Shown: one piece after another, positions 8,325 to 15,769 of the stretch | Layout of the letters: every line of letters starts with the position of its first letter | Numbering within the stretch: the first letter of the stretch is position 1 | From: Phycisphaera sp. | Lineage (GTDB): Bacteria > Planctomycetota > Phycisphaerae > Phycisphaerales > UBA1924 | Assembly: GCA_003712165.1 (NCBI GenBank) | Contig: RHLH01000001.1 | Coordinates: 2,205,575-2,269,574 of the forward strand | Reading direction: 5' to 3' | Length of the DNA stretch: 64,000 bases | Notes under the pieces: model-generated | What the model was told of the DNA's origin: nothing | Database searches by the model: none | The model's input: only the letters and a program-made list of their open reading frames with translations | Translations under genes and position numbers: made by a program

Positions 8325-9678
8325 GCTCGGGTTTCTCAACAACGAACTTTGGGTAGCCCTTGCGGACGGCGTCGAGTCCTGTCCATACAAGCCCAAACCA
8401 CATCAGCAGCATGCACCAGCTCTCACCGCCCGCGCGCATCCACCAACCGAATGATTCGGTGAGCATGCCGTCATCCTCAGCCGGGATGATCTGGGCGATC
8501 TGATACGCGAGCGCCCCGAAGATCAGAGGCCAGCGATTGATGCCACTCTTTGGAACAAAGACGAGATACGCAATCAGCACGTGAACGAACACAAGGATGA
8601 ACCCGTGCCGGTTCATCGCCTGTGGGCTAAATGCGAGGAGCGCGATAAACAGCCCCGCCCACTCGATCATCACGATGCCGGGCTTTGACTTCTCTTCTCG
8701 GGGCCCCCACCGCCCAACGAACATCGGTACACCGAACCGTTTGAAGATCAACCAGGTGATCCCGAAGACCGAAGCCGCGGTCAAACCAACCAAGCCCATG
8801 AGCATCAGCGACGGCACACCGTCTTCTGTCTCGATGGCTCTTGCGATCGCAGATGGGATCGAGACCGATTTCTCCCACGTGATCGGATGCAGCGCTGTCT
8901 CGGCATCGGTCTCCGCGACTGCTGAAACTGATCCCACATAGCCGTATGACCTCTGCATCGCGTCCCACCACGCGTCCTTGCCCATCGTGGTCATCGGGAG
9001 CGTCGCGATCAGGGGCATCGCAACAACGAAGCCAAACATCGGTTTCACGCGGCCGCGCACGAGCAGGTACAGAACCGGCAGCACCGCCTGGTGCTTCACC
9101 TGCGCCGCAAACCCGAGCACCATACCGGCCACCAGCGGGAATCTGCCCAGGAGATAAAGCGCGAGCGTGAATGACGCCAGCACGATCGTGTCCGTCTGCC
9201 CCTGCTTGAACTCCTGACGGATCTGGTCGATCGAGAGCAACGCCCCGGCGAGCAGGATGAACGACCACGTGATCGCATCGCGCGGCCCCCTGAGCCGCTC
9301 AGAGACAATGCGGAACGCGAGAACCATCGAAACGGCAAGCAGAACCAGGTTGATCCCACCCCACGCCTGCTCGGCGCCTACGCGCCCCAGCAAGACCAGC
9401 GGCTGGATCGCCCACGCGAAGAAAGGCGGGTAGATGTACCCGAGAGTGCCCGAGTCATACACGTCCCTGCCCTGCCGCATCGCTTCCGCAGCCCAGTAGA
9501 AATGCCGGAAGTCACCGCCTTCGGTATCCGCAGCTTCCTTGATGATCCGCGAGATCAGCCAGCCCGCGATCGCCGCGACGCCGACCCACGACGCGATAGC
9601 CCCTACGCGGCGCCACCTGGCGAGCCCCGGACCGATGCACCACTCCCGGTCTGCGTTGATCTGGGTTTCTTCGATCAT
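8314..9678 (-). CDS. GT87-type (DUF2029) polyprenol-linked mannosyltransferase-like membrane protein
   Basis: 454 residues, mostly hydrophobic with about ten predicted membrane helices. The first periplasmic-type loop has DFRHFYWAAEAMRQGRDVYD, then LGYIYPPFFAW, the pattern of GT87/PimE-like enzymes (D in the first loop, then YPP). These use polyprenyl-phosphate sugars to build cell-surface glycans. It begins 18 bases after the mutL stop on the same strand and so may be transcribed with mutL. Its 3' end overlaps the GT2 gene, which belongs to the same kind of pathway but is convergent. Confidence 0.78.
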   Translation of the reverse strand: MIEETQINADREWCIGPGLARWRRVGAIASWVGVAAIAGWLISRIIKEAADTEGGDFRHFYWAAEAMRQGRDVYDSGTLGYIYPPFFAWAIQPLVLLGRVGAEQAWGGINLVLLAVSMVLAFRIVSERLRGPRDAITWSFILLAGALLSIDQIRQEFKQGQTDTIVLASFTLALYLLGRFPLVAGMVLGFAAQVKHQAVLPVLYLLVRGRVKPMFGFVVAMPLIATLPMTTMGKDAWWDAMQRSYGYVGSVSAVAETDAETALHPITWEKSVSIPSAIARAIETEDGVPSLMLMGLVGLTAASVFGITWLIFKRFGVPMFVGRWGPREEKSKPGIVMIEWAGLFIALLAFSPQAMNRHGFILVFVHVLIAYLVFVPKSGINRWPLIFGALAYQIAQIIPAEDDGMLTESFGWWMRAGGESWCMLLMWFGLVWTGLDAVRKGYPKFVVEKPELSS

Positions 9679-9696
9679 GCGTAGAACTTGTATCGG

Positions 9697-11556
9697 CTAG
9701 CGGCGGTGAAAGAGTTTCTCAAGATCGAAGAGCGAGAGCCGGACCGAGGTCGGCCTGCCGTGGGGGCAGCTCGACGAGCGTTCGACTTCGTCTCGTAGCT
9801 GCATCAACCTGTCAAGCTCCTCGCCGCTAAGCTTGTCGCCCGCCTTCACCGCGGCTTTGCAGCTCATCATGTCGACCACATCGCGCAGGGCTTCTTCACT
9901 CGTCGGGGGGACCTCGCTCCGCGCAGCATGCTCAAGCAGGTCGTTCATGAAGGGCTGGACCTCCACCCCGCGATCGAACAGGAAACTCGGGAAGGCGGAC
10001 ACGCCCACCGAAGTCGGGCCCATCTCCCTGGCCTCGATCCCGATGCGCTCCAGCAGCTCGCCGATCGAATCGAGCGCCTCAAGCTGCGCCGGGGACACCT
10101 CGATGACTTCAGGCGTCAGCAGCTGCTGGCTCTCGAGCGCTCCTCGTCCGAGCCGCTCAATCAGATACTCGAACATGACCCGCTCGTGCAGCGCGTGCTG
10201 ATCGACGATGACCACGCCGCTCTCGTCCTGTGTCACGACGTAGCTCTGGTGCACCTGCAGATGCGAGAGCCGCTTGGGCTCAACATAGGAAGCCGGCTGG
10301 TTGACTTGCGGCTCATCGTGCTCGGCCCGATCCTGATCCGAATCTGTTGCTTCCTTCGCATTCGTCGGCTCCATCGCAGCTCTGAGCGCTTCGTATGAGA
10401 GCCTCCCCTGAACAGCGTTTGGCACATCGCGCTTGAAGAAGTCCACCATCTGCTGTGGATCCAGGTCACCCGTGCGACCGGAGCCTGGCAGCGCCTCGAA
10501 CGAGGAAGCCGATCTCGTAAACACCGCAGCGGCCGGTGTGAGATCCGCTTTCTGGAGCGCTTCCTTGACCGCGCGGTGCACAACGCTGTGCACGTGCCCC
10601 GAGTCTCTAAACCGAACCTCAGCCTTCGCCGGGTGGACGTTGACATCAACCGCCTCCGGGGACATCTCAAGCATGAGCACTGCGGTCGGGTATCGGCTGT
10701 GCTCCATGAGCCCTCTGTACGCCTCTTTGAGCGCGTGCTGGATCGTGCGGTCCTTGATGGGCCTGCCGTTGACGAATATGTGCTGCGCAATGGCCGTCGG
10801 CCTCGCGATCTCGGGCTTGCCAACCAGCCCCCAAAGCGCAATCCCCCGCGCATCATCGAACGTGTCGGCCTGCGCGACCAACAGCTGGGGCTCGAGTTCT
10901 TTCCCCAGTACTGCAAGCGCGCGGTCGCGAGGATCTTGGTTCGGTTCAACATCCAGGAGCGCCTTGCCCTCGCTCACGATCGTGAACCCGATCGCGGGGT
11001 TGGCCATCGCGAGCTCACGCACCGCCTTCAGGCATCGCCCTCGCTCGGTCTGGGGCGTCTTGAGGAACTTGCGTCTGGCGGGCGTCGAGTAGAAGAGATT
11101 CCGCACTTCGATCGTGGTCCCGACTGGCCCAGAGGAAGGACGCACGGGCTGAACCTCACCCCCGTCGCAGCGGATCTCCGATGCAGAAGGACTCTCCTCC
11201 GTTCGAGACCTGATCACCAGCCTCGAGACCGACGCGATGGACGCGATCGCCTCGCCGCGGAAGCCCATCGTCGCGATCCGATCCAAATCCTCTGTGTCCT
11301 CGATCTTGCTCGTCGCATGCGGCTCGAGCGCCAGCGGCAGCTCATCCGCAGGGATTCCCTTACCGTCGTCGGCGATCCTGATGAGCTCAATCCCGCCCGA
11401 TTCAAGCTCGATGCGCACTCGCGTCGCCCCCGCGTCGAGCGAGTTCTCCACGAGCTCCTTTACCACCGAGCTCGGGCGCTCGACCACCTCGCCCGCAGCG
11501 ATCTGGCTCGCCACGGTCTTGCTGAGTCGCTTGATGGATCGTCTGGGAGTGCTCAC
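9697..11556 (-). CDS. mutL: DNA mismatch repair protein MutL, endonuclease type
   Basis: 619 residues from GTG 11556. The N-terminal GHKL ATPase shows VKELVENSLDAGAT (about 32-45), DDGKGI (63-68) and GFRGEAIASI (98-107). The C-terminal domain carries DQHA(X)2E(X)4E at 452-463, SCKAAVK, and CPHGRP near the end, which together form the zinc-binding nicking site of MutL proteins in bacteria without MutH. QQLLTP near residue 477 resembles a beta-clamp-binding motif. Start: five bases after TACAAT and with no Shine-Dalgarno, so a leaderless message is likely; longer in-frame starts would run through the HIT gene. Confidence 0.95.
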   Translation of the reverse strand: MSTPRRSIKRLSKTVASQIAAGEVVERPSSVVKELVENSLDAGATRVRIELESGGIELIRIADDGKGIPADELPLALEPHATSKIEDTEDLDRIATMGFRGEAIASIASVSRLVIRSRTEESPSASEIRCDGGEVQPVRPSSGPVGTTIEVRNLFYSTPARRKFLKTPQTERGRCLKAVRELAMANPAIGFTIVSEGKALLDVEPNQDPRDRALAVLGKELEPQLLVAQADTFDDARGIALWGLVGKPEIARPTAIAQHIFVNGRPIKDRTIQHALKEAYRGLMEHSRYPTAVLMLEMSPEAVDVNVHPAKAEVRFRDSGHVHSVVHRAVKEALQKADLTPAAAVFTRSASSFEALPGSGRTGDLDPQQMVDFFKRDVPNAVQGRLSYEALRAAMEPTNAKEATDSDQDRAEHDEPQVNQPASYVEPKRLSHLQVHQSYVVTQDESGVVIVDQHALHERVMFEYLIERLGRGALESQQLLTPEVIEVSPAQLEALDSIGELLERIGIEAREMGPTSVGVSAFPSFLFDRGVEVQPFMNDLLEHAARSEVPPTSEEALRDVVDMMSCKAAVKAGDKLSGEELDRLMQLRDEVERSSSCPHGRPTSVRLSLFDLEKLFHRR

Positions 11557-11561
11557 GCTCG

Positions 11562-11567
11562 ATTGTA
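11562..11567 (-). promoter_or_regulatory. TANNNT -10-like element of mutL
   Basis: TACAAT on the minus strand, five bases before the mutL GTG, in a 36-base divergent gap that has no room for a leader. No -35 match is seen. It supports GTG 11556 as the start. Confidence 0.5.
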
Positions 11568-11580
11568 CGTCCCCGCGCGG

Positions 11581-11586
11581 TAGACT
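11581..11586 (+). promoter_or_regulatory. TANNNT -10-like element of the HIT gene
   Basis: TAGACT, six bases before ATG 11593. With the mutL element it gives back-to-back -10 hexamers 13 bases apart, so the two promoters must share or compete for the same DNA. Confidence 0.5.
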
Positions 11587-11592
11587 CGACGC

Positions 11593-12003
11593 ATGAGCGA
11601 GACCGTCTTTGCCAAGATCATCAGGGGCGAGATCCCCTGCCACCGCGTGTATGAGGACGAGCACGTCCTGTCGTTTCTCGATGTGGGCCCCCTCTCCAGC
11701 GGGCACACACTCGTGATCCCCAAGGAGCCAGCTGTCACGCTCGATGAGCTGTCGGATGAGTCCGCCGCCGCGATCGGCAGGGTGCTGCCCCGGATATGCC
11801 GAGCCGTCATGCAAACGACAGGCGCCTCGGCGTACAACGTGCTCCAGAACAACGGCTCCGACGCCCACCAAGCCGTCATGCACGTGCACTTTCACATCAT
11901 CCCAAAGCATGAGGGCAAGGGCCTCGGCATCGGATGGGATGCCCAAGACATCGATCACGAGCAAGCCGCCAGACTTGCCGAGTCGATCGCATCCAGATTA
12001 TGA
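11593..12003 (+). CDS. HIT family (Hint-like) nucleotide hydrolase
   Basis: 136 residues, normal family length. The histidine triad is HVHFHIIP with His97, His99 and His101, preceded by the conserved YNVLQNNG segment (81-88). Family members hydrolyse nucleoside phosphoramidates and adenylated lysine through a nucleotidyl-histidine intermediate, in the cytoplasm; the exact substrate is unknown. The N-terminus FAKIIRGEIPCHRVYEDE is typical. It diverges from mutL with a 36-base gap, and its end overlaps the convergent birA by six bases. Confidence 0.93.
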   Translation: MSETVFAKIIRGEIPCHRVYEDEHVLSFLDVGPLSSGHTLVIPKEPAVTLDELSDESAAAIGRVLPRICRAVMQTTGASAYNVLQNNGSDAHQAVMHVHFHIIPKHEGKGLGIGWDAQDIDHEQAARLAESIASRL

Positions 12004-12777
12004 GTGGACCAAACTCGTCGACGAGGCGGGAAGCCTGACCAAACCCGACGTCGTGCGCACGATAAGCGTGTTCGTGGGATCGATCGATTCGACCAAACCC
12101 GTGACACGTTTGCCGTCGTGCTCGAACGTCTGCGAGGTGCCCGTCAGCGTGTCGCGCGAGTGCCACTGCTCGGCGAGCGACTTTGGTTCCTCGCCCAGCT
12201 TCTGATCGATCAGCGAGAGCACCTCGAGTGCGAGCGCAAGCCGATCCGCCGGCGCATCAAGGGCAGCGAGCGAGATCGCGCCGGTCTGCCCGACTCGCTG
12301 CCAGTCCTCTTGAGTCTGGTACACGTTGATCCCGATGCCCACGAGCGTGAGATCGCTCTGCTTCTCGATCAGAACGCCCGCGATCTTCGAGCCTGTCGGT
12401 CGATCCACGACGTCGTTGGGCCAGCGAAGCCCCACCCGTGGTCCCGGCCCGACATCAGCGCACGCCTCGGCGACCGCAACCCCGAGCGCAAGCGAGAACC
12501 TCGCCCCATCGACTTCATCGTTCAATGCGAGCGTCATCGAGACGCCCTTGCCCACATCGTCCGCCCATTGCCTGCCGAGTCGGCCCCGACCGCCGGTCTG
12601 CCGCGACGCGATGCAAACGAGCCCCGACTTGCCCCCGGAATGCTGCACCGCCGCGGCTTGTGTCGATGCCGTCTCCGCGAGGACAACCGCACGAGAGAGA
12701 TCGAGGTTCTCAAGCCTCTGCGCGCACTCTTCGAGAGCGTCGGCCCAGAGATGGATGGGCGAGTCAGGCGCGTTCAT
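11998..12777 (-). CDS. birA: Biotin--[acetyl-CoA-carboxylase] ligase without DNA-binding domain
   Basis: 259 residues. The catalytic core has RQTGGRGRLGR (59-69), the biotinyl-adenylate loop, then RWPNDV and KIAGVLIE, and a short C-terminal beta domain. It lacks the N-terminal helix-turn-helix of Escherichia coli BirA, so it should attach biotin to carboxylase carrier protein but not act as a repressor. The ATG overlaps the nadC stop (ATGA at 12774-12777), indicating translational coupling; pairing of nadC with birA is common in bacteria. Confidence 0.93.
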   Translation of the reverse strand: MNAPDSPIHLWADALEECAQRLENLDLSRAVVLAETASTQAAAVQHSGGKSGLVCIASRQTGGRGRLGRQWADDVGKGVSMTLALNDEVDGARFSLALGVAVAEACADVGPGPRVGLRWPNDVVDRPTGSKIAGVLIEKQSDLTLVGIGINVYQTQEDWQRVGQTGAISLAALDAPADRLALALEVLSLIDQKLGEEPKSLAEQWHSRDTLTGTSQTFEHDGKRVTGLVESIDPTNTLIVRTTSGLVRLPASSTSLVHS

Positions 12778-13700
12778 CGATCGGTCCCGATGTCGAGCCG
12801 GACATCCGCCGTGACGGCCTGGTGGGTCAGTGCGCCCACACTGATCCGGTCAACGCCCGAAGCCGCGATGCTCGCGATCGTCTCGAGCCGGACACCGCCC
12901 GACGCCTCGAGCTTGATAGAGCTACCCGCCTCTTCACGCATCTCCACAGCCGTGCGCATCGTCTCGGGACTCATGTTGTCCAGCAGCACGTAGTCAACTA
13001 GCCCGTCATCGACGTCGAGTACTCCACGGAACTGCTCGAGCGTGTCCACTTCGACCATGAAGAACGCACAGCTCAGTTCCATGGCGCGCTGAGCCGCATC
13101 TGTGATCCATGATCCCAACTCACCGGTTGGAACGTGCGCGATGTGGTTGTCCTTGATGAGAACCGCGTCGTGCAGACCAAGCCTGTGCGATGTGCCCCCG
13201 CCGCAGCGGACAGCGTACTTCTCGAGCACCCTCAGTCCCGGCGTCGTCTTTCTGGTGTCGAGCACCTCAACGCCCGGCCCGGCCCGCTGCACATACTCCG
13301 CGGTCAGTGTCGCAACGCCCGTCAGACGCCCAAGCAGATTCAGGATCGTGCGCTCGATGGTGACGATCTGATCTAGAGGACCTTCGAGCGTCGCCAGAAC
13401 TGCGCCTTTGGCTGCCCTGTCTCCGTCGCGGAGTGCGGTCGTCACCTTCACCTCGGCCCCGAAGACCTCGAGCAGCTCCGGGATAGCTGACAGCCCTGCA
13501 ATGACAGCGTCCTGCGCAAGCATGACCCTCGCAGACGCGTGCTCAGACTCGCTCCGGGTGACGCTCGCGGTCAGGTCGAGCCGATCGGGTCCCAGATCCT
13601 CATCCCGGGCGATCTCAAGGAGCCTGCGCACAAGCCCGGTTTCGCTGAGCCCCTCATAGAACGACTGAATACTCGGTTTGGACGCGGATTCGGCTGCCAT
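12774..13700 (-). CDS. nadC: Nicotinate-nucleotide pyrophosphorylase (carboxylating)
   Basis: 308 residues from ATG 13700. Converts quinolinate and PRPP to nicotinate mononucleotide in NAD synthesis. Signature segments: DTRKTTPGLR, EKYAVRCGGG, HRLGLHDAVLIKDNH, and the C-terminal EASGGV and VDRISVGALTH, which bind quinolinate and phosphate. Start: TAGGAT on the minus strand ends seven bases before ATG 13700, suggesting a leaderless message; the alternative ATG 13709 has AGGAGG but 13 bases away. nadA and nadB are not in the window. Coupled to birA downstream. Confidence 0.94.
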   Translation of the reverse strand: MAAESASKPSIQSFYEGLSETGLVRRLLEIARDEDLGPDRLDLTASVTRSESEHASARVMLAQDAVIAGLSAIPELLEVFGAEVKVTTALRDGDRAAKGAVLATLEGPLDQIVTIERTILNLLGRLTGVATLTAEYVQRAGPGVEVLDTRKTTPGLRVLEKYAVRCGGGTSHRLGLHDAVLIKDNHIAHVPTGELGSWITDAAQRAMELSCAFFMVEVDTLEQFRGVLDVDDGLVDYVLLDNMSPETMRTAVEMREEAGSSIKLEASGGVRLETIASIAASGVDRISVGALTHQAVTADVRLDIGTDR

Positions 13701-13707
13701 CGGAAGC

Positions 13708-13713
13708 ATCCTA
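13708..13713 (-). promoter_or_regulatory. TANNNT -10-like element of nadC
   Basis: TAGGAT on the minus strand, seven bases before ATG 13700. It overlaps the competing start ATG 13709, so mapping the 5' end would settle the start. Confidence 0.4.
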
Positions 13714-13761
13714 CGCGCCGGGCCTCCTAGGATCGTTCTGCACATGCAAGGAGATCGCTCG

Positions 13762-14547
13762 ATGGGACTTCTCGACGGCAAGACAGGGCTCGTGGTCGGC
13801 ATCGCAAACGACCGTTCGTACGCTTACTTCATCGCTCAGGCGCTCATCGAGAACGGCGCCACATGCGCGTTCACCCACTTGCCGGGCGACAAGAACCAGA
13901 GGCGGACCGCGAAGGCAGTCGAGAAACTCGGCGTGACCGACCCGATGCTCGTCCCACTCGACGCAGGCAGCGACGAAGAGATCGACGCCGTGATGACCCA
14001 GTACGCCGAGCGGTACGACCGGATGGACTTCCTCATCCACTCGATCGCGTTCGCCGACCGGACCTGGCTTGCCAAGGGCAACTTCCACGAGACTCCGCGC
14101 CAAGCCTACCTCGACGCCATCGACATCTCTGCGTACACGCTGCTCGGCCTCGCGCGTGCGGCGAAGCCCATCATGGAACGCTCCGGCGGCGGCTCGATCC
14201 TCGGCATGAGCTACTACGGCGCCGAGAAGGTCGTCCCCGGGTACAACGTGATGGGTGTCGCAAAGAGCTGCCTCGAATCGACCATGCGATACCTCGCGGC
14301 AGAGCTCGGTGAGTTCGGCATCCGGGTCAACACGATCTCAGGCGGCTACCTGCGCACACTCGCGTCGTCCGCCGTGGGCGGCGCCGACGAGATCTCAAAG
14401 CACAACGACGTGCGTGCCCCGCTCCGCAGAAACGTCGAGGGCGAGGACGTGGGCAAGACCGCCGCGTACCTCGTGAGCGACCTCTCCTCGGGTGTCACGG
14501 GCGAGAATATCTACGTTGACTGCGGCGTAAACACGATCGGCGTCTGA
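13762..14547 (+). CDS. fabI: Enoyl-[acyl-carrier-protein] reductase (NADH)
   Basis: 261 residues from ATG 13762, preceded by AAGGAG (13748-13753). Short-chain dehydrogenase fold; last reductive step of each fatty acid elongation cycle. VVGIANDRSYAYFIAQ binds NAD, and the FabI-type active site Y(X6)K is Tyr161 to Lys168 in YNVMGVAK, with the second tyrosine at 151 (MSYYGAEK). SGGYLRTLAS and NIYVDCG near the end are also typical. It is the only fatty acid gene here. It diverges from nadC. Confidence 0.95.
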   Translation: MGLLDGKTGLVVGIANDRSYAYFIAQALIENGATCAFTHLPGDKNQRRTAKAVEKLGVTDPMLVPLDAGSDEEIDAVMTQYAERYDRMDFLIHSIAFADRTWLAKGNFHETPRQAYLDAIDISAYTLLGLARAAKPIMERSGGGSILGMSYYGAEKVVPGYNVMGVAKSCLESTMRYLAAELGEFGIRVNTISGGYLRTLASSAVGGADEISKHNDVRAPLRRNVEGEDVGKTAAYLVSDLSSGVTGENIYVDCGVNTIGV

Positions 14548-14619
14548 GAACCCCCACGGTCCGGTGGTCACTCGGGGATTTCCTCAAGCACCGCCCAAAG
14601 CACTGCCGATACATAGTTT

Positions 14620-14916
14620 ATGAGCTCGATCGGTGCTGGCATCGCGGCCTCAGTCTCAGCCATCGGCGCTGCAGAGCGCGCGGCCGTCGTCAAGAAAGCT
14701 ACCGAGAAACGCGACGAGGCACAAGTCCGCAAACAGCTTCAGGACCGCTTCGACAGCGCCACGGCGGATGTCGAAGAAACGAGCGCGGTCGTTGAAACTC
14801 AGCAAGACGACGAAAGCCCCGCCGACGATCGGCAGGAGCACAAGCCGAGCGTCCACGCCGAGCAAAAGAAAGCGAAGGACGGCCCAAGCCGCCCCTCGCT
14901 CGATATTCAGGCTTAG
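14620..14916 (+). CDS. Small charged protein of unknown function
   Basis: 98 residues, family not recognised. Residues 1-25 are Ala/Gly/Ser-rich (MSSIGAGIAASVSAIGAAERAA) and could form an amphipathic helix; the rest is strongly charged and probably disordered (runs of Glu/Asp/Gln/Lys, EEKK-like and QQDDESPADD). Codon use looks like its neighbours. It lies 72 bases after fabI and ends nine bases before the convergent sdhB end, and the opposite strand there has no better candidate gene. I am moderately sure it is real; its role is unknown. Confidence 0.5.
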   Translation: MSSIGAGIAASVSAIGAAERAAVVKKATEKRDEAQVRKQLQDRFDSATADVEETSAVVETQQDDESPADDRQEHKPSVHAEQKKAKDGPSRPSLDIQA

Positions 14917-14925
14917 CTGCTCGTT

Positions 14926-15759
14926 CTACTTCTTTCCACTGAAGAACGAAGCGATCTTGTGGATCGTGGTCGCCCGTCCCATCGCGCCGATCGACTCGGT
15001 GAGCGGGATCTCCTTAGGACATACCTTGACGCAGTTCTGGGCGTTGCCGCAGTCGGCGACGCCACCGGGACCCGCGAGCTCGTCGAGTCGTTCGCCCTTG
15101 AGCTGCTTGCCGGTTTCGTGGTTGTTGAAGAGACGCGCTTGGCTGATGGCGTGCGCCCCAATAAATGCGTTGTTCCACTTGGACTCATCTTCTTCGATCG
15201 TGAACTGGGGGCAGGCCTCGAGGCAGCACCCGCATGACATGCACTCGGAGAGTTTGTAGTGCGTCTGCTGTGACTCCGGGCTCTCTTTCGGGCCCGGGCC
15301 GAGCGAGTAGGTGTTGTCGATCGGCACCCACGCCTTGACGCGCTTGAGGTTGTGGAAAAGTCTCTCGCGGTCCACCCACAGATCGCGGACGACGGGGAAC
15401 TTGCTCATGGGTTCGAGCGTGATCGTGTCGCCGTCGCGCGGGGCGTAGTCGTCGATGAGGCAGGTGCACGACTGGCGGACCTTGCCGTTGATGACCATGG
15501 TGCACGCGCCGCAGACTTCTTCGAGGCAGCCGGAGTCCCAGACGACCGGCGTGACCTCTTTGCCGTCAACCATGACCGGCTTCTCGGCGATCTGCTTGAG
15601 GCAGCTGATGACGTTGGCGTTGAGTTCGGGCTGGACGTCGAACTCGCTCCAGTAGCTGGGCTTGCCCGGTCCGTCGCACCGCAGGATGCGGAAGCGTACT
15701 GTGCGTCCCTGCTTGGCGGTCGCCGAATTCGTTGCTGGTGTGGTAGCCGTGTTGCTCAT
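14926..15759 (-). CDS. sdhB: Succinate dehydrogenase/fumarate reductase iron-sulfur subunit
   Basis: 277 residues. The [2Fe-2S] site is Cys78, Cys83, Cys86 and Cys98 (DSGCLEEVCGAC and CTC); the [4Fe-4S] and [3Fe-4S] sites are CMSCGCCLEACP (from 173) and CGNAQNCVKVCP. It passes electrons from the flavin subunit to quinone in the membrane. It follows sdhA by ten bases and is last in the order sdhC-sdhA-sdhB. The N-terminal 15 residues (Thr/Ala-rich) are poorly conserved in the family. Confidence 0.97.
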   Translation of the reverse strand: MSNTATTPATNSATAKQGRTVRFRILRCDGPGKPSYWSEFDVQPELNANVISCLKQIAEKPVMVDGKEVTPVVWDSGCLEEVCGACTMVINGKVRQSCTCLIDDYAPRDGDTITLEPMSKFPVVRDLWVDRERLFHNLKRVKAWVPIDNTYSLGPGPKESPESQQTHYKLSECMSCGCCLEACPQFTIEEDESKWNNAFIGAHAISQARLFNNHETGKQLKGERLDELAGPGGVADCGNAQNCVKVCPKEIPLTESIGAMGRATTIHKIASFFSGKK

Positions 15760-15769
15760 CTTGAAATCC

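Noticed and set aside
14548..14619. Terminator after fabI (CCCCCAC...GTGG...GGGG)
   Set aside because: Only four base pairs are continuous and no T-run follows.
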